From NCBI GenBank assembly GCA_030694465.1, contig JAUXYJ010000069.1, forward strand, positions 1-64,000: a DNA stretch of 64,000 nt. Direction: 5' to 3'. The stretch's first letter is position 1. Each line of letters begins with the position of its first letter. The position numbers and the translations under genes were made by a program. Shown here in pieces: positions 16,282-24,598 of this stretch. A model generated the notes under the pieces. That model did not search any database and was not told where the DNA came from. It was given only the letters and a program-made list of their open reading frames with translations. The stretch comes from Deltaproteobacteria bacterium. Lineage in GTDB: Bacteria; Myxococcota_A; Polyangia; Polyangiales; Ga0077539.

Positions 16282-17003
16282 TGCGGGCCCTCGTCGCGTG
16301 CGCGGACTCCACCGCGAGCTCGGGTGGACGGGCGAGCGATCACCGCAGCGCGTGGTGTGCGAGCGGCGTGATCGTCGGTGCGACGCCGGAGATCGACGCT
16401 TGAGCCACTGGGTGACGCAATTCGCGCAGCGCTCGTAGAGCCCTGCTGCGAGAGCAACGAAGCCCCCGCAGCATCGAGATCATAGATCCCCAGTGGCGCG
16501 GGGTTGCCTGCCAACTGAGAGCCTGGGACGGCCCAGAACATCCCGTGCTCAAGGTCTGCGACCACCGCGTAGTGCTCGGTCGGTGCGAGCCCATCCCACG
16601 CAAAATCGTGGACAAACGCGGTGTTCGCGACATCTCCTGTGAAGCGTATGATCCACAGGTCGCGGTACCACGTCGTGCCCACATAGCCTCCGGCATACAC
16701 CAGGCCATCGCCGTGATCGTCAAACGAGAGGTCGGGCAAGCCTCCGCTGGGCAGCACGTTGCCGTAGCCAACCGCCTGCCCTGTCATGCCATCGATGCGC
16801 CACAGATCTCCGAGCGGAGAGCCGCTCGCGTCGATGCCGGTGGCCAGAAAGTGTGCGCCCGCGTGCAAGTTACACCTCCCACGCCCGCACATCCGCGAGC
16901 TCACCGAGTAAGCCACACGCCACCATGCGCGACCAGTGGACAACCCCTCCGAAGTCACCGTGGCGCGCGTTTCTCGTGATCTCAACTCACCCAATCGCCG
17001 CAC
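16278..17003 (-). pseudogene. Probable remnant of a Kelch/propeller-type secreted protein
   Basis: A central stretch of about 140 residues reads like a coherent protein (GDLWRIDGMTGQAVGYG, GDGLVYAGGYVGTTWYRDLW, GMFWAVPGSQL). The first 50 residues are Arg/Ser-rich without a signal peptide, and the last 45 (DLRRRTDDHAARTPRAAV) look like an out-of-frame translation. The simplest reading is a secreted propeller gene that has lost both ends or suffered frameshifts. The GTGA overlap with the next lipoprotein leaves open that part of it is still translated. Confidence 0.45.
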
Positions 17004-17088
17004 CTACTCGGTTTTTCGTGACCTTCGACCACGCGCGCCCCGCAATGGCGCCCCGCCCTGCCCTGCGCTGCGCCACAATGGCCGCGCA

Positions 17089-17664
17089 ATGGCATCACTC
17101 AGACTGATCCGCGAGAACGCCTGGGTGCGCGTGTACGAGACCGAGTCCGGCGACTACACCGACTCAAAGCTCCGCACGCACGAGTGTGTGCTCGATGGCC
17201 CCGCGTGGTTCGCGCTCTGGCATGAGGGCGACGAAGACACCCGCATGGACCTCGAGGCCGCCTTTGTGTTCTGGGACGACCAAGACGCCGTTGAGCAAGC
17301 GCTCGCGTTGGTAGGCGCAGTGGATCCCGCGGCGCAGCGGGCGCTGGGCTCTCGTTGGATCGCGCCGGACGACCCCGTCCCGGTGCGGCACACGCAGTTC
17401 TTGGCCGCGTACCGCATCGCGCAAATTCGCAGGGACCTTGACCTCCCACAGCTTCACGTTGAGCTGCTCGACGCGGCATGGTTTAGGGTCGTGCGCACCA
17501 TGCTCGGCGTAGAGCTCGAGAGCAAAATCGACCGCGATTTCATCGTGCTCGAGCGCGAGGTACGCGACGAAGAAGCCCGCTGCGAAGACCCCTTTCTTCG
17601 CAGCTTTTATGCGCTCTGGTGGAGCACGCATCGCCGCACACTCGTCGACCCCTCGGGCGAGTGA
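17089..17664 (+). CDS. Hypothetical protein
   Basis: 191 residues from the ATG at 17089. No signal peptide or membrane helix. Composition is acidic with many Trp, Arg and Asp; motifs include WFALWHEGDEDTRMDLEAAF and FLRSFYALWWSTHRRTL. I recognise no family. An ATG-open frame extends to 16936 but that part overlaps the decayed minus-strand ORF and looks non-coding. Confidence 0.55.
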   Translation: MASLRLIRENAWVRVYETESGDYTDSKLRTHECVLDGPAWFALWHEGDEDTRMDLEAAFVFWDDQDAVEQALALVGAVDPAAQRALGSRWIAPDDPVPVRHTQFLAAYRIAQIRRDLDLPQLHVELLDAAWFRVVRTMLGVELESKIDRDFIVLEREVRDEEARCEDPFLRSFYALWWSTHRRTLVDPSGE

Positions 17665-17685
17665 TCCCGCCACCGGTGGCTGGAG
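17665..17685. repeat. Second interspersed palindrome, copy 2
   Basis: The same 21 bases as 10165-10185, built around GCCACCGGTGGC. Here it fills the gap between two convergent genes, directly downstream of both stops, so it may serve as a hairpin at the transcript ends. Confidence 0.7.
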
Positions 17686-17688
17686 ACC

Positions 17689-18753
17689 CTAGCGACGCTC
17701 GAGTACGGCCAGCGCGGCCGCGAGATCATTGGGCAAGGGTGCCTCGACGCGCAGGGTCTCGCCCGTCGTGGGGTGCGGAAGCTCGACCACGCTCGCGTGG
17801 AGAAAGTGCCGATCGAGTGTCACGCCAGCGTCTGCTGCGGGGCCCTTGTAGAGCGCGTCGGCGTAGAGCGGGTGGCCCACCGTCGCCAAGTGCACGCGGA
17901 TCTGATGGCGAAACGCCGAGCCGACGTCCACCTCGATGAGCGTGAGGGGCCCCTCGGGCGCGGTGATCGCGCGCAGTGGGCGATAGGTGGTCTCGGCCTC
18001 AAACGTGCGGGTTCCCGCGCGGAGCCTCACGTGCGGGGTCACCGCTTCGACACGTCGTGGGTCTTTGCGGTGCGGCACCAACGGAAAGTCCACGCGGCCC
18101 TCGGCGGGCACGGTGCCCTCGACCAGGGCGATGTAGCGCTTGCGGAGGCTCGCCATGCGCGTAGATGTTCGCATCGCATCAAAGGCCTCTTGCGTGCGGG
18201 CGACCACCAAGACACCCGAGGTGTCCGAGTCAAGACGGTGCAAGAGCCCTGGCTCTCGACGCGCAAAGCCAACTCCCGCGGTCTCAGGAAAATGCGCGAT
18301 GATCGCGTTGGCCATGGTCCCGGTCTCGTGCGGATCGAGCGGGTGCGTGGGCACGCCCGCGGGCTTGTCCAACACGATGATCGCGTCGTCTTGGTAGAGC
18401 ACGGTGAGCTTGACGTCGGGCTCGGGCACCGGGTCGAAATCACGCGGCGGGGGCGGCGACAAGAGCGCTACTTGCTGCCCCGTCGCGACGGCGTCGCCTT
18501 TGCGGGCGCGGCGGCCGTCGACACGAATTTGGCCTCCCTCGATCATCGCTTTGACGCGCGCACGAGAGAGCGAAGGGACCGAGTCGACCAAGAACTTATC
18601 GAGACGTGCGCCCCCATGCGTGTTGTCGACAACGATGACCTGAAAGGGCTCTGAAGGAAGGCTGGTCCGCTCGACGGACTCTTGATCGATTTCGCTCACA
18701 ATGGGGGCCTCATACTCGGGGTGGTGGGGCTTCGTCGAGGGCTGCGAGCTCAC
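17689..18753 (-). CDS. RluA-family pseudouridine synthase (RluD-like)
   Basis: 354 residues. An S4 RNA-binding domain (residues about 48-100, RLDKFLVDSVPSLSRARV) precedes the pseudouridine synthase domain with HRLDSDTSG; D175 is the catalytic aspartate. It isomerises uridine in rRNA, probably 23S helix 69 if it is a true RluD. The last blocks (FRHQIRVHLATVGHPLYAD, HFLHA) are complete. The ATG lies 44 bases inside the end of the upstream gene, so an operon with the cytochrome c block is likely. The N-terminal 35 residues are a charged extension. Confidence 0.85.
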   Translation of the reverse strand: MSSQPSTKPHHPEYEAPIVSEIDQESVERTSLPSEPFQVIVVDNTHGGARLDKFLVDSVPSLSRARVKAMIEGGQIRVDGRRARKGDAVATGQQVALLSPPPPRDFDPVPEPDVKLTVLYQDDAIIVLDKPAGVPTHPLDPHETGTMANAIIAHFPETAGVGFARREPGLLHRLDSDTSGVLVVARTQEAFDAMRTSTRMASLRKRYIALVEGTVPAEGRVDFPLVPHRKDPRRVEAVTPHVRLRAGTRTFEAETTYRPLRAITAPEGPLTLIEVDVGSAFRHQIRVHLATVGHPLYADALYKGPAADAGVTLDRHFLHASVVELPHPTTGETLRVEAPLPNDLAAALAVLERR

Positions 18754-20080
18754 GATCGATCTCGGCCATCGCGCTCACAAGCTCGTGGCGCTGCCGTCGG
18801 TAGTGCTCGGCGCCCACGTCGCCCTGTTGATGTTCGAGCGCCAGTGAGCGCACTTCGTCGAGCACCGCGAGGCGCTCTTCGAGCAGCGCGGCACGCAACG
18901 CGGGGTCCTTGGGAAGGTCCGCGGGGCTGGATTTTTGTCGCTTGCGTGTGAGCGCCTTGGCGAGCGCTCCGAGCACAATGACAAGCGAAAGACCAAAGGT
19001 CACGTTGCGCTCTGGGCCCGAGGTCGAAGGGATGTTTCGCAAGCGAATTTGCAGCCGTTCGATCGCTGGATCCGCCCGCGTCGCGCGCTGTCGCCCGGTG
19101 ATCAAGATGCGCTGGCCGTTGCCCAAGCGCTCTTGCGCGGCGGGCATCCCGGTGACCTCAAGGATCATCCCTGGCGGAGCCTGCACAACGACCGTCGCAG
19201 CCAAGACGGGGAGCTCGGGAAACCCAACCTCAAACGAGGACTCGGTCCCCGTGAGCTTGACCCGCGATTGCCACACGAGCTGCAGCGGCTCTCTCGGGTT
19301 GCTCGGAGGAAAGCTCCCACGAACCGTCACCCGCCCATGCGATTCTTCGACGCGAATGTCGCTCATGCCCATGGCCTGCTCGTCCGAGCGAAACGCCGTG
19401 GCCCCTTGGGGGAGCGTAAATGCCAGCCCCGCGCGGGGCACAAACGCCATCGGGTGAGGCGCTCCGCCGTCGAGTCCGAGCATCGAGATGTTCACCAGCG
19501 AAAACCGCTGCACGATCACCAAGCGGTCGTCCTGAAATCCGATCTCGACCCGCGCCTCGGTGACGAGCATCACCTCGGTTCGTTGGGTCACCTCAAGGCG
19601 CACGATCTGCACCTGGTGCCCCTGGGTCTGCGAGAGCTGAAACGGCATCGAGCCAAACTTCGCGCCTTCGGTCTCGGTCGACACGCGATACGCGATCCGC
19701 GAGCTGCGATCGAGGCGCTCAAAGCGCGTGGTCCCATCGGGCCCTGTGGTTTGTTCGACAGGCGCTTGCCGCTCCCCGTCGCGCATGGCGCCCAGCCGCA
19801 CGGGCGCGTTGGGGACCGCGTCGCCCTGCGCGTTGACCACACGTACGATCACGGATCCAGCGGGAACTGCAGGAGATTCGCTCGCAAAACCCTCGGGCAT
19901 CTGAGCGACACGCACACGCGATGGAGGGTCCACCGGAGGGGTCTCTCCCTGCGGCGAGCTCGGCGGGGTCGTCTGCGGTGTGGCGTCTTGCGCGGGCGCC
20001 GCGGCGTCTTGCGCGCGCGCGACCGAGCCCAACGAGGCACTCGCGATGGCCAGCGAAATGGCACAGAGTTGTCGCTTCAC
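18710..20080 (-). CDS. Secreted membrane-anchored protein of the cytochrome c maturation block
   Basis: 456 residues from a GTG at 20080 that overlaps the upstream stop (GTGA). It has a signal peptide (AISLAIASASLGSVARAQ), then a Pro/Gln-rich linker. A beta-sandwich like carboxypeptidase regulatory domains follows (VRVVNAQGDAVPNAPVRLG, GPDGTTRFERL), then more beta structure. One membrane helix (NVTFGLSLVIVLGALAKAL) leads to a C-terminal cytoplasmic coiled-coil (AALLEERLAVLDEVRSLAL). No known Ccm family is recognised. Position between CcmF-CcmH and rluD suggests a role in the haem-attachment machinery. Confidence 0.6.
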   Translation of the reverse strand: MKRQLCAISLAIASASLGSVARAQDAAAPAQDATPQTTPPSSPQGETPPVDPPSRVRVAQMPEGFASESPAVPAGSVIVRVVNAQGDAVPNAPVRLGAMRDGERQAPVEQTTGPDGTTRFERLDRSSRIAYRVSTETEGAKFGSMPFQLSQTQGHQVQIVRLEVTQRTEVMLVTEARVEIGFQDDRLVIVQRFSLVNISMLGLDGGAPHPMAFVPRAGLAFTLPQGATAFRSDEQAMGMSDIRVEESHGRVTVRGSFPPSNPREPLQLVWQSRVKLTGTESSFEVGFPELPVLAATVVVQAPPGMILEVTGMPAAQERLGNGQRILITGRQRATRADPAIERLQIRLRNIPSTSGPERNVTFGLSLVIVLGALAKALTRKRQKSSPADLPKDPALRAALLEERLAVLDEVRSLALEHQQGDVGAEHYRRQRHELVSAMAEIDRELAALDEAPPPRV

Positions 20081-20799
20081 TGTGCAACCTCCGCGTTGTC
20101 TTTGCTTACCGATGGCGTCATCGCTGCCCCACAGCCCTTGCAGAATTTTGCGTCGGTCTCGTTGTCGACCTGACACGCCGCGCACAGCGGTCGCACAGGA
20201 GCGGTCACTGACACGACCGCTTCTGCGGGTGAATTCACAGGAGATTCTGAGATATCGTTCGCCTCGTCCTGCGCGGCGGGTTGGCCCGCGACCGGCTCAA
20301 GCGCGGTGGCATCACGCGCGATCTGGTCAAACTCGACCTCGGCGCGCGCGAGGTGTTCGCCCAACAGGCTGTCGAGCTCGACCATGACGCTGCGAGCTTC
20401 GGCGCGATAGCGCACCTCGAGCTCGCGATAGTCCACGTCGGACAGGCGCCCGATCGAGTACTCGAACTGGATGTCCTTGAGCGCTCGCAGGGCGGCACGT
20501 TTGCGGGATTCGAGCTCGCTTCGCGCGTTGCGTACGACGTCGGGGTCGTCTTCGCCCTCGGCGGGGCCGCTCTTGTCCAGGGCCGAGCGGACGCTCTCCC
20601 AGAAGAGCAAGACCGCGCCCGAGAGCGCGCAGAACGCGAGCCAGAGGATCACGGCGGGTCCGCCCACGCGCCACGCCACAAGGGCAGCGCCCGAGAGCAC
20701 GACGCCGAGCGCGATCGCTGGCAAATAACGGGCGACGAGCGCCTCGTTGGCTTCACTACTGGTCGAGGTCACGGAGCTCTTCGTCCAATCGTCGGTCAT
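20077..20799 (-). CDS. Zinc-ribbon membrane protein (CcmI-like context)
   Basis: 240 residues from the ATG at 20799, which overlaps the end of the CcmF-CcmH gene. Two membrane helices lie at residues about 24-70. A coiled-coil region contains RAALRALKDIQFEYSIGRLS and DVDYRELEVRYRAEA, a pattern seen in CcmI-type cytochrome c biogenesis proteins. At the C-terminus CAAC-x10-CKGC forms a zinc ribbon. It is likely part of the cytochrome c maturation apparatus by context; the exact role is unknown. Confidence 0.65.
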   Translation of the reverse strand: MTDDWTKSSVTSTSSEANEALVARYLPAIALGVVLSGAALVAWRVGGPAVILWLAFCALSGAVLLFWESVRSALDKSGPAEGEDDPDVVRNARSELESRKRAALRALKDIQFEYSIGRLSDVDYRELEVRYRAEARSVMVELDSLLGEHLARAEVEFDQIARDATALEPVAGQPAAQDEANDISESPVNSPAEAVVSVTAPVRPLCAACQVDNETDAKFCKGCGAAMTPSVSKDNAEVAQ

Positions 20800-23482
20800 A
20801 GTCCGCGCGCGTCGCCGCGTCCGCAGAGGTCTCTGAAATCTCGGCCCCTTGGCCCGCGTTTGCCACAGGAACTGCCGCCCCGCGTACACGCCAACGACGC
20901 ACCATCCGCACACCGAAGCCGGCCGTGATGGTCAGCACCGCGATCGGCCCGGCATACACCAACCGGTTGCGTCCCTCATCGGGCGGAACACTCAACGCCG
21001 CGGCCCCATAGCGCCGCACATACGCCGCGATGATCTGGTCCGTCGGCTCGTTTTGCTCGAGCTTCTCGCGCATGTCTGAGCGCGTTCGCGCTGCAAAATC
21101 GCAGGTACATGTCGCTAGTGGCAGCCGCGCACAGTCGCCACACATGCACAGGAGCTGGTCAAACACGCGACGCTCACGGGGAGTCATCTGCTCGTTGTTT
21201 CCGCCGACGGGGGGCGGGCTCGAGGTGGTGTGACCCTGGGCGTTTGCGCGCGCGGGATAGAGCAATGTGAGCGCGCCAAGCGCCAGCAATGTCACGAGCG
21301 CCGTGGGAGCGTTGCGCGCGGCGACCACGCCGGGGCTCTGCATAGCGCCCTCGCCCTCGTCTGCACCCAGGTCGGATCCCGCGCTGCCAACACGCGCCTT
21401 CGCGCGCTCACGGGCCGTGCGCGTCGCCTCGCTGACCTCGGGCCACATGCCCACCGCGGTGCCCAAAATCAAGATGATCGCGCCGATCCAGATCCACGCG
21501 ACGAGCGGAGTCACAAACGCCTTGATGTGCGCGACGCGCGTCGTGGCGTTGACCGAGGCCATCACCGTGTAGAGGTCTTCTTGCAGTCCGGTCACGATCG
21601 AGACTTCGCTCGTGGGCATGTCCGGGTGCGTTGTATAAATAAACTTCGCGGGCGCTACGCGGCGCCATTCGCGGCCTCCGCGCAGGACCGTGAGCTTGGC
21701 GTAGACCTCTCGACGCGAGGGCTCTCGGCGGCTCTCGACGCCGTCGTAGCGCAGCGTGTAGCTGGCCACGGTGAACGTCTCGCCAGGCGAGAGCGAGGCC
21801 TCGCCCTCGGACTTATAAAACCCGCCCAAAAAGCCCAAGAACATCAGCGTGATGCCCACGTGCACGATGTAGCCGCCGTAGCGCCGACGGTTGCGTGCGA
21901 CCAAGGTCACCAGGGCCTTGAGGGCGCTCTCGTCTTTTTGCCGCACCCGCGCGCGTGCGCCCAGGACAAACTCCTGCACCAACGCGACGAGGTTAAACGC
22001 GATCACGCCTGTGCCCACCGCGGGCGAGTGTCCGTCGAGCCAAGCGATGACCTTGCCCACCGCGCTTGGATAGATCGGGTCGACGATCACTACCGCCGGA
22101 AACCCAATGGATTTGCCCGCGATCGCGTGGGTGATCCCGACCACGAGCCCCGCTACGACGGGCCAGCGAAAGCTGTCCATGATCTGCTTGGGCGAGCCCT
22201 TGCGCCAGGGGGTGAGCGTTCCCACACCCATCAGCGCAAGTAATGTCAAACCCGGGATCAATAACCAAAAGTTATAGAACGCTGCGCCCACGGTGAGCCG
22301 CTCGCCCGACATCACTTCAGAGATCTTGGGCCACGTTGTCGCAACCACAATGAAGGTGCAAATCCCAAGCAAAAACCAGTTATTGACGACAAAAGCAGCC
22401 TCGCGAGACAGCAGCGCGTCGACGGTGGCCGGCCTGCGGAGGGACTTCCATCGGAGGGCGATCAGCGAGACCGAGACCGCGATGGCGGCCGCCATGAAGT
22501 ACAAAAAGTACACGCCGACTTCGGACTGGGCGAACGAGTGGATGCTCGCGATGAGCCCCGATCGCGTGAGGAAAGTCCCAAAAATCGTGAGCAAGAACGT
22601 CGTGATAATCAGCGAGACGTTCCACACGCGAAGAGTGCCGCGGCGCTCTTGGATCATGATCGAGTGCAAAAACGCGGTGGCGGTAAACCACGGCATACAC
22701 GCGGCGTTCTCGACCGGATCCCAGGCCCAGTAGCCTCCCCAGCCGAGCTCTTCGTAGGCCCAGAGCATCCCGAGCACGTTGCCGATCGAGAGAAAGAGCC
22801 ACGAAAACAGCGCCCATTTGCGCACCGCAGCGAGCCACGCTTCGTCCAATCGGCCCGACGCCAGCGCCGCGATCGCAAACGCAAAGGGCACCGAGCAGCC
22901 GACAAAACCGATGTAGAGCGAAGGCGGATGGATCGCCATGTAGAAGTTTCGGAGGGACGGGTTGAGCCCCTCGCCGTCGGGCGGCGCGCCTGCCACGTTC
23001 ACCGCAAAAGGGTTGGCGGCGAACGCCATCAACACGCCAAAGAACATCACGATGACCATCAGCGTGGCCAGCACGTACGGCGTGAGCTCACGGTACCGAC
23101 CCTTGAGCCAGATCGTGCACGCGCCGGTGTAAAGACTCAGCAAGAAGGTCCACCACAAGAGCGAGCCATCTTGGCCGCCCCAGAGGGCCGTGAGCAGGTA
23201 GATCCCCTCCATGGACCGGTCGCTGTAGCGCATCACGTAGCGAATGCGAAAGTCGTGCGAGACAAACGCATACGCGAGCAAGAGCACATCAAACGCGATC
23301 AACGCGCAGGTGCCAAGCACGGCCATGCGCGCTGCGCGGAGGTAGCGATCCGAGGTGTGCGAGCGGGTCTGCGTGGCAAACACACTCAGCGCAAATGCCG
23401 CAGCCGCGCTGAGCAAGAACGCGTAGAGCGTCCAGGTCCCCAGCGCTGGGATTCCGGCGTTGATAGCATCGGTTTGATTCAT
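20756..23482 (-). CDS. CcmF-CcmH fusion, cytochrome c haem lyase
   Basis: 908 residues. Residues about 1-680 are CcmF: many helices, WGGQDGSLLWW, and the haem-handling WGGYWAWDPVENAACMPW. A segment with its own signal-like helix (LVTLLALGALTLLYPARANAQ) precedes a CcmH domain with RRVFDQLLCMCGDC (Cys near 779-784) and LATCTC, then a final helix. CcmF and CcmH normally sit in one haem lyase complex that attaches haem to apocytochrome c at the periplasmic face. Here they are one chain. The motif is the CxCxxC variant, not the enterobacterial LRCxxC. Confidence 0.85.
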   Translation of the reverse strand: MNQTDAINAGIPALGTWTLYAFLLSAAAAFALSVFATQTRSHTSDRYLRAARMAVLGTCALIAFDVLLLAYAFVSHDFRIRYVMRYSDRSMEGIYLLTALWGGQDGSLLWWTFLLSLYTGACTIWLKGRYRELTPYVLATLMVIVMFFGVLMAFAANPFAVNVAGAPPDGEGLNPSLRNFYMAIHPPSLYIGFVGCSVPFAFAIAALASGRLDEAWLAAVRKWALFSWLFLSIGNVLGMLWAYEELGWGGYWAWDPVENAACMPWFTATAFLHSIMIQERRGTLRVWNVSLIITTFLLTIFGTFLTRSGLIASIHSFAQSEVGVYFLYFMAAAIAVSVSLIALRWKSLRRPATVDALLSREAAFVVNNWFLLGICTFIVVATTWPKISEVMSGERLTVGAAFYNFWLLIPGLTLLALMGVGTLTPWRKGSPKQIMDSFRWPVVAGLVVGITHAIAGKSIGFPAVVIVDPIYPSAVGKVIAWLDGHSPAVGTGVIAFNLVALVQEFVLGARARVRQKDESALKALVTLVARNRRRYGGYIVHVGITLMFLGFLGGFYKSEGEASLSPGETFTVASYTLRYDGVESRREPSRREVYAKLTVLRGGREWRRVAPAKFIYTTHPDMPTSEVSIVTGLQEDLYTVMASVNATTRVAHIKAFVTPLVAWIWIGAIILILGTAVGMWPEVSEATRTARERAKARVGSAGSDLGADEGEGAMQSPGVVAARNAPTALVTLLALGALTLLYPARANAQGHTTSSPPPVGGNNEQMTPRERRVFDQLLCMCGDCARLPLATCTCDFAARTRSDMREKLEQNEPTDQIIAAYVRRYGAAALSVPPDEGRNRLVYAGPIAVLTITAGFGVRMVRRWRVRGAAVPVANAGQGAEISETSADAATRADYDRRLDEELRDLDQ

Positions 23483-23836
23483 GACGTACGGTGTCTCTCG
23501 GGCGTGGGATGCCCTGCTCCCGTGTTAGGTCTCTGGTGCGCACACGAGCTCGTGTGATGTTCAGTGTGACGCAATGATCTCGTGTGGGGCGACCCCGAAA
23601 CGCTACCCATCAATCCGCGCAGAGTTCCGCAAGTCGTACGGTCGTGTAGCACGTCCGCACCGAGATCCCCTTAGGCTACGCATACCTTTCGCGAGAGGCC
23701 CAAATGCGGTACCCAAGCGCGAATTGTCATGGCTTCCACTACTGCTTTGCGCTTCGTCGCACCCTTAAAGAGCTGGGCACGATCAGGGTTTGAGTACTTT
23801 ACCCTGTATTTCGCCACGCAGACCGCGACGACGCTG

Positions 23837-24598
23837 ATGGCCGAGCAGACGCAGCTCCACGCTCGCATCGCGCGCCTCGGGCCCCTCGCCGAGGCCGCGC
23901 TACAGCTCTCCATCGACGACGCCCCCCAGGACGCCGACGAAGTGCTCAAGAGAGCCGAAGACACGCTGGCTGAGATCACAGACGCACATCCGTCGCTCAG
24001 CGCCCTGCTCCTTGCGCAACGGGCGAGCGCGCCGGGGTCACAAGACGCCTCGTTTGACGAGCGTCACCGGGTGATCGAGCACTCGGTCGCGGTGCTCCGT
24101 GGCGCGGTCATGAGCCCCAGCCAACGCGGCTTCGTTCGCGTGCAGCGTGCGGTGTTGTTGGTCATCACGCTGTCTGCGTTCTTGATGTTTGTCCGCTGGA
24201 TGACCAAGCCCGACACCGTGATCGTGGTGCCTTCGTCCTCGTGGGGCAGCCCTTACTTTGCCAGCAACGTGACCGACCACGACCCGAACACAAACTGGCT
24301 ACTTCCCGATCACGCGACGGGCTGGATCGAGCTGAGATTTTCTAGCCAAGTCGTGCGCTCGATCCACCTGCTCAATGTGCAGGGTCTGCCCGCGTACGGC
24401 ACGACAGCGTGCACTCTCAAGCTGCTCAGCCGTGGCCGCGAAGTGCGCACGATGGACCTAGACCTGTCGACCAGCGTGAACCAGACGCGGCCCTTTGTCG
24501 CCACCCTCGATCCACCGGTCCAAGCCGACGCTGTGCGCATCGAGATCACAGGCACCAACCGCCTCGGGGCCGGCTTCGCTGCCCTGGAGATCCACTGA
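23837..24598 (+). CDS. Membrane protein with C-terminal F5/8 type C (discoidin-like) domain
   Basis: 253 residues from the ATG at 23837; the frame is open to an ATG at 23729, but the first codons of that extension have more A/T in third positions and no clear ribosome-binding site precedes either. An N-terminal helical region is followed by one membrane helix (VLLVITLSAFLMFV). About 125 outside residues resemble a discoidin fold: DHDPNTNWLLPD, WIELRFSSQVVRSIHL, and DAVRIEITGTNRLGAGFAALE. Such domains bind sugars or lipids. Its stop overlaps the next start (TGATG), so the two are coupled. Confidence 0.6.
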   Translation: MAEQTQLHARIARLGPLAEAALQLSIDDAPQDADEVLKRAEDTLAEITDAHPSLSALLLAQRASAPGSQDASFDERHRVIEHSVAVLRGAVMSPSQRGFVRVQRAVLLVITLSAFLMFVRWMTKPDTVIVVPSSSWGSPYFASNVTDHDPNTNWLLPDHATGWIELRFSSQVVRSIHLLNVQGLPAYGTTACTLKLLSRGREVRTMDLDLSTSVNQTRPFVATLDPPVQADAVRIEITGTNRLGAGFAALEIH

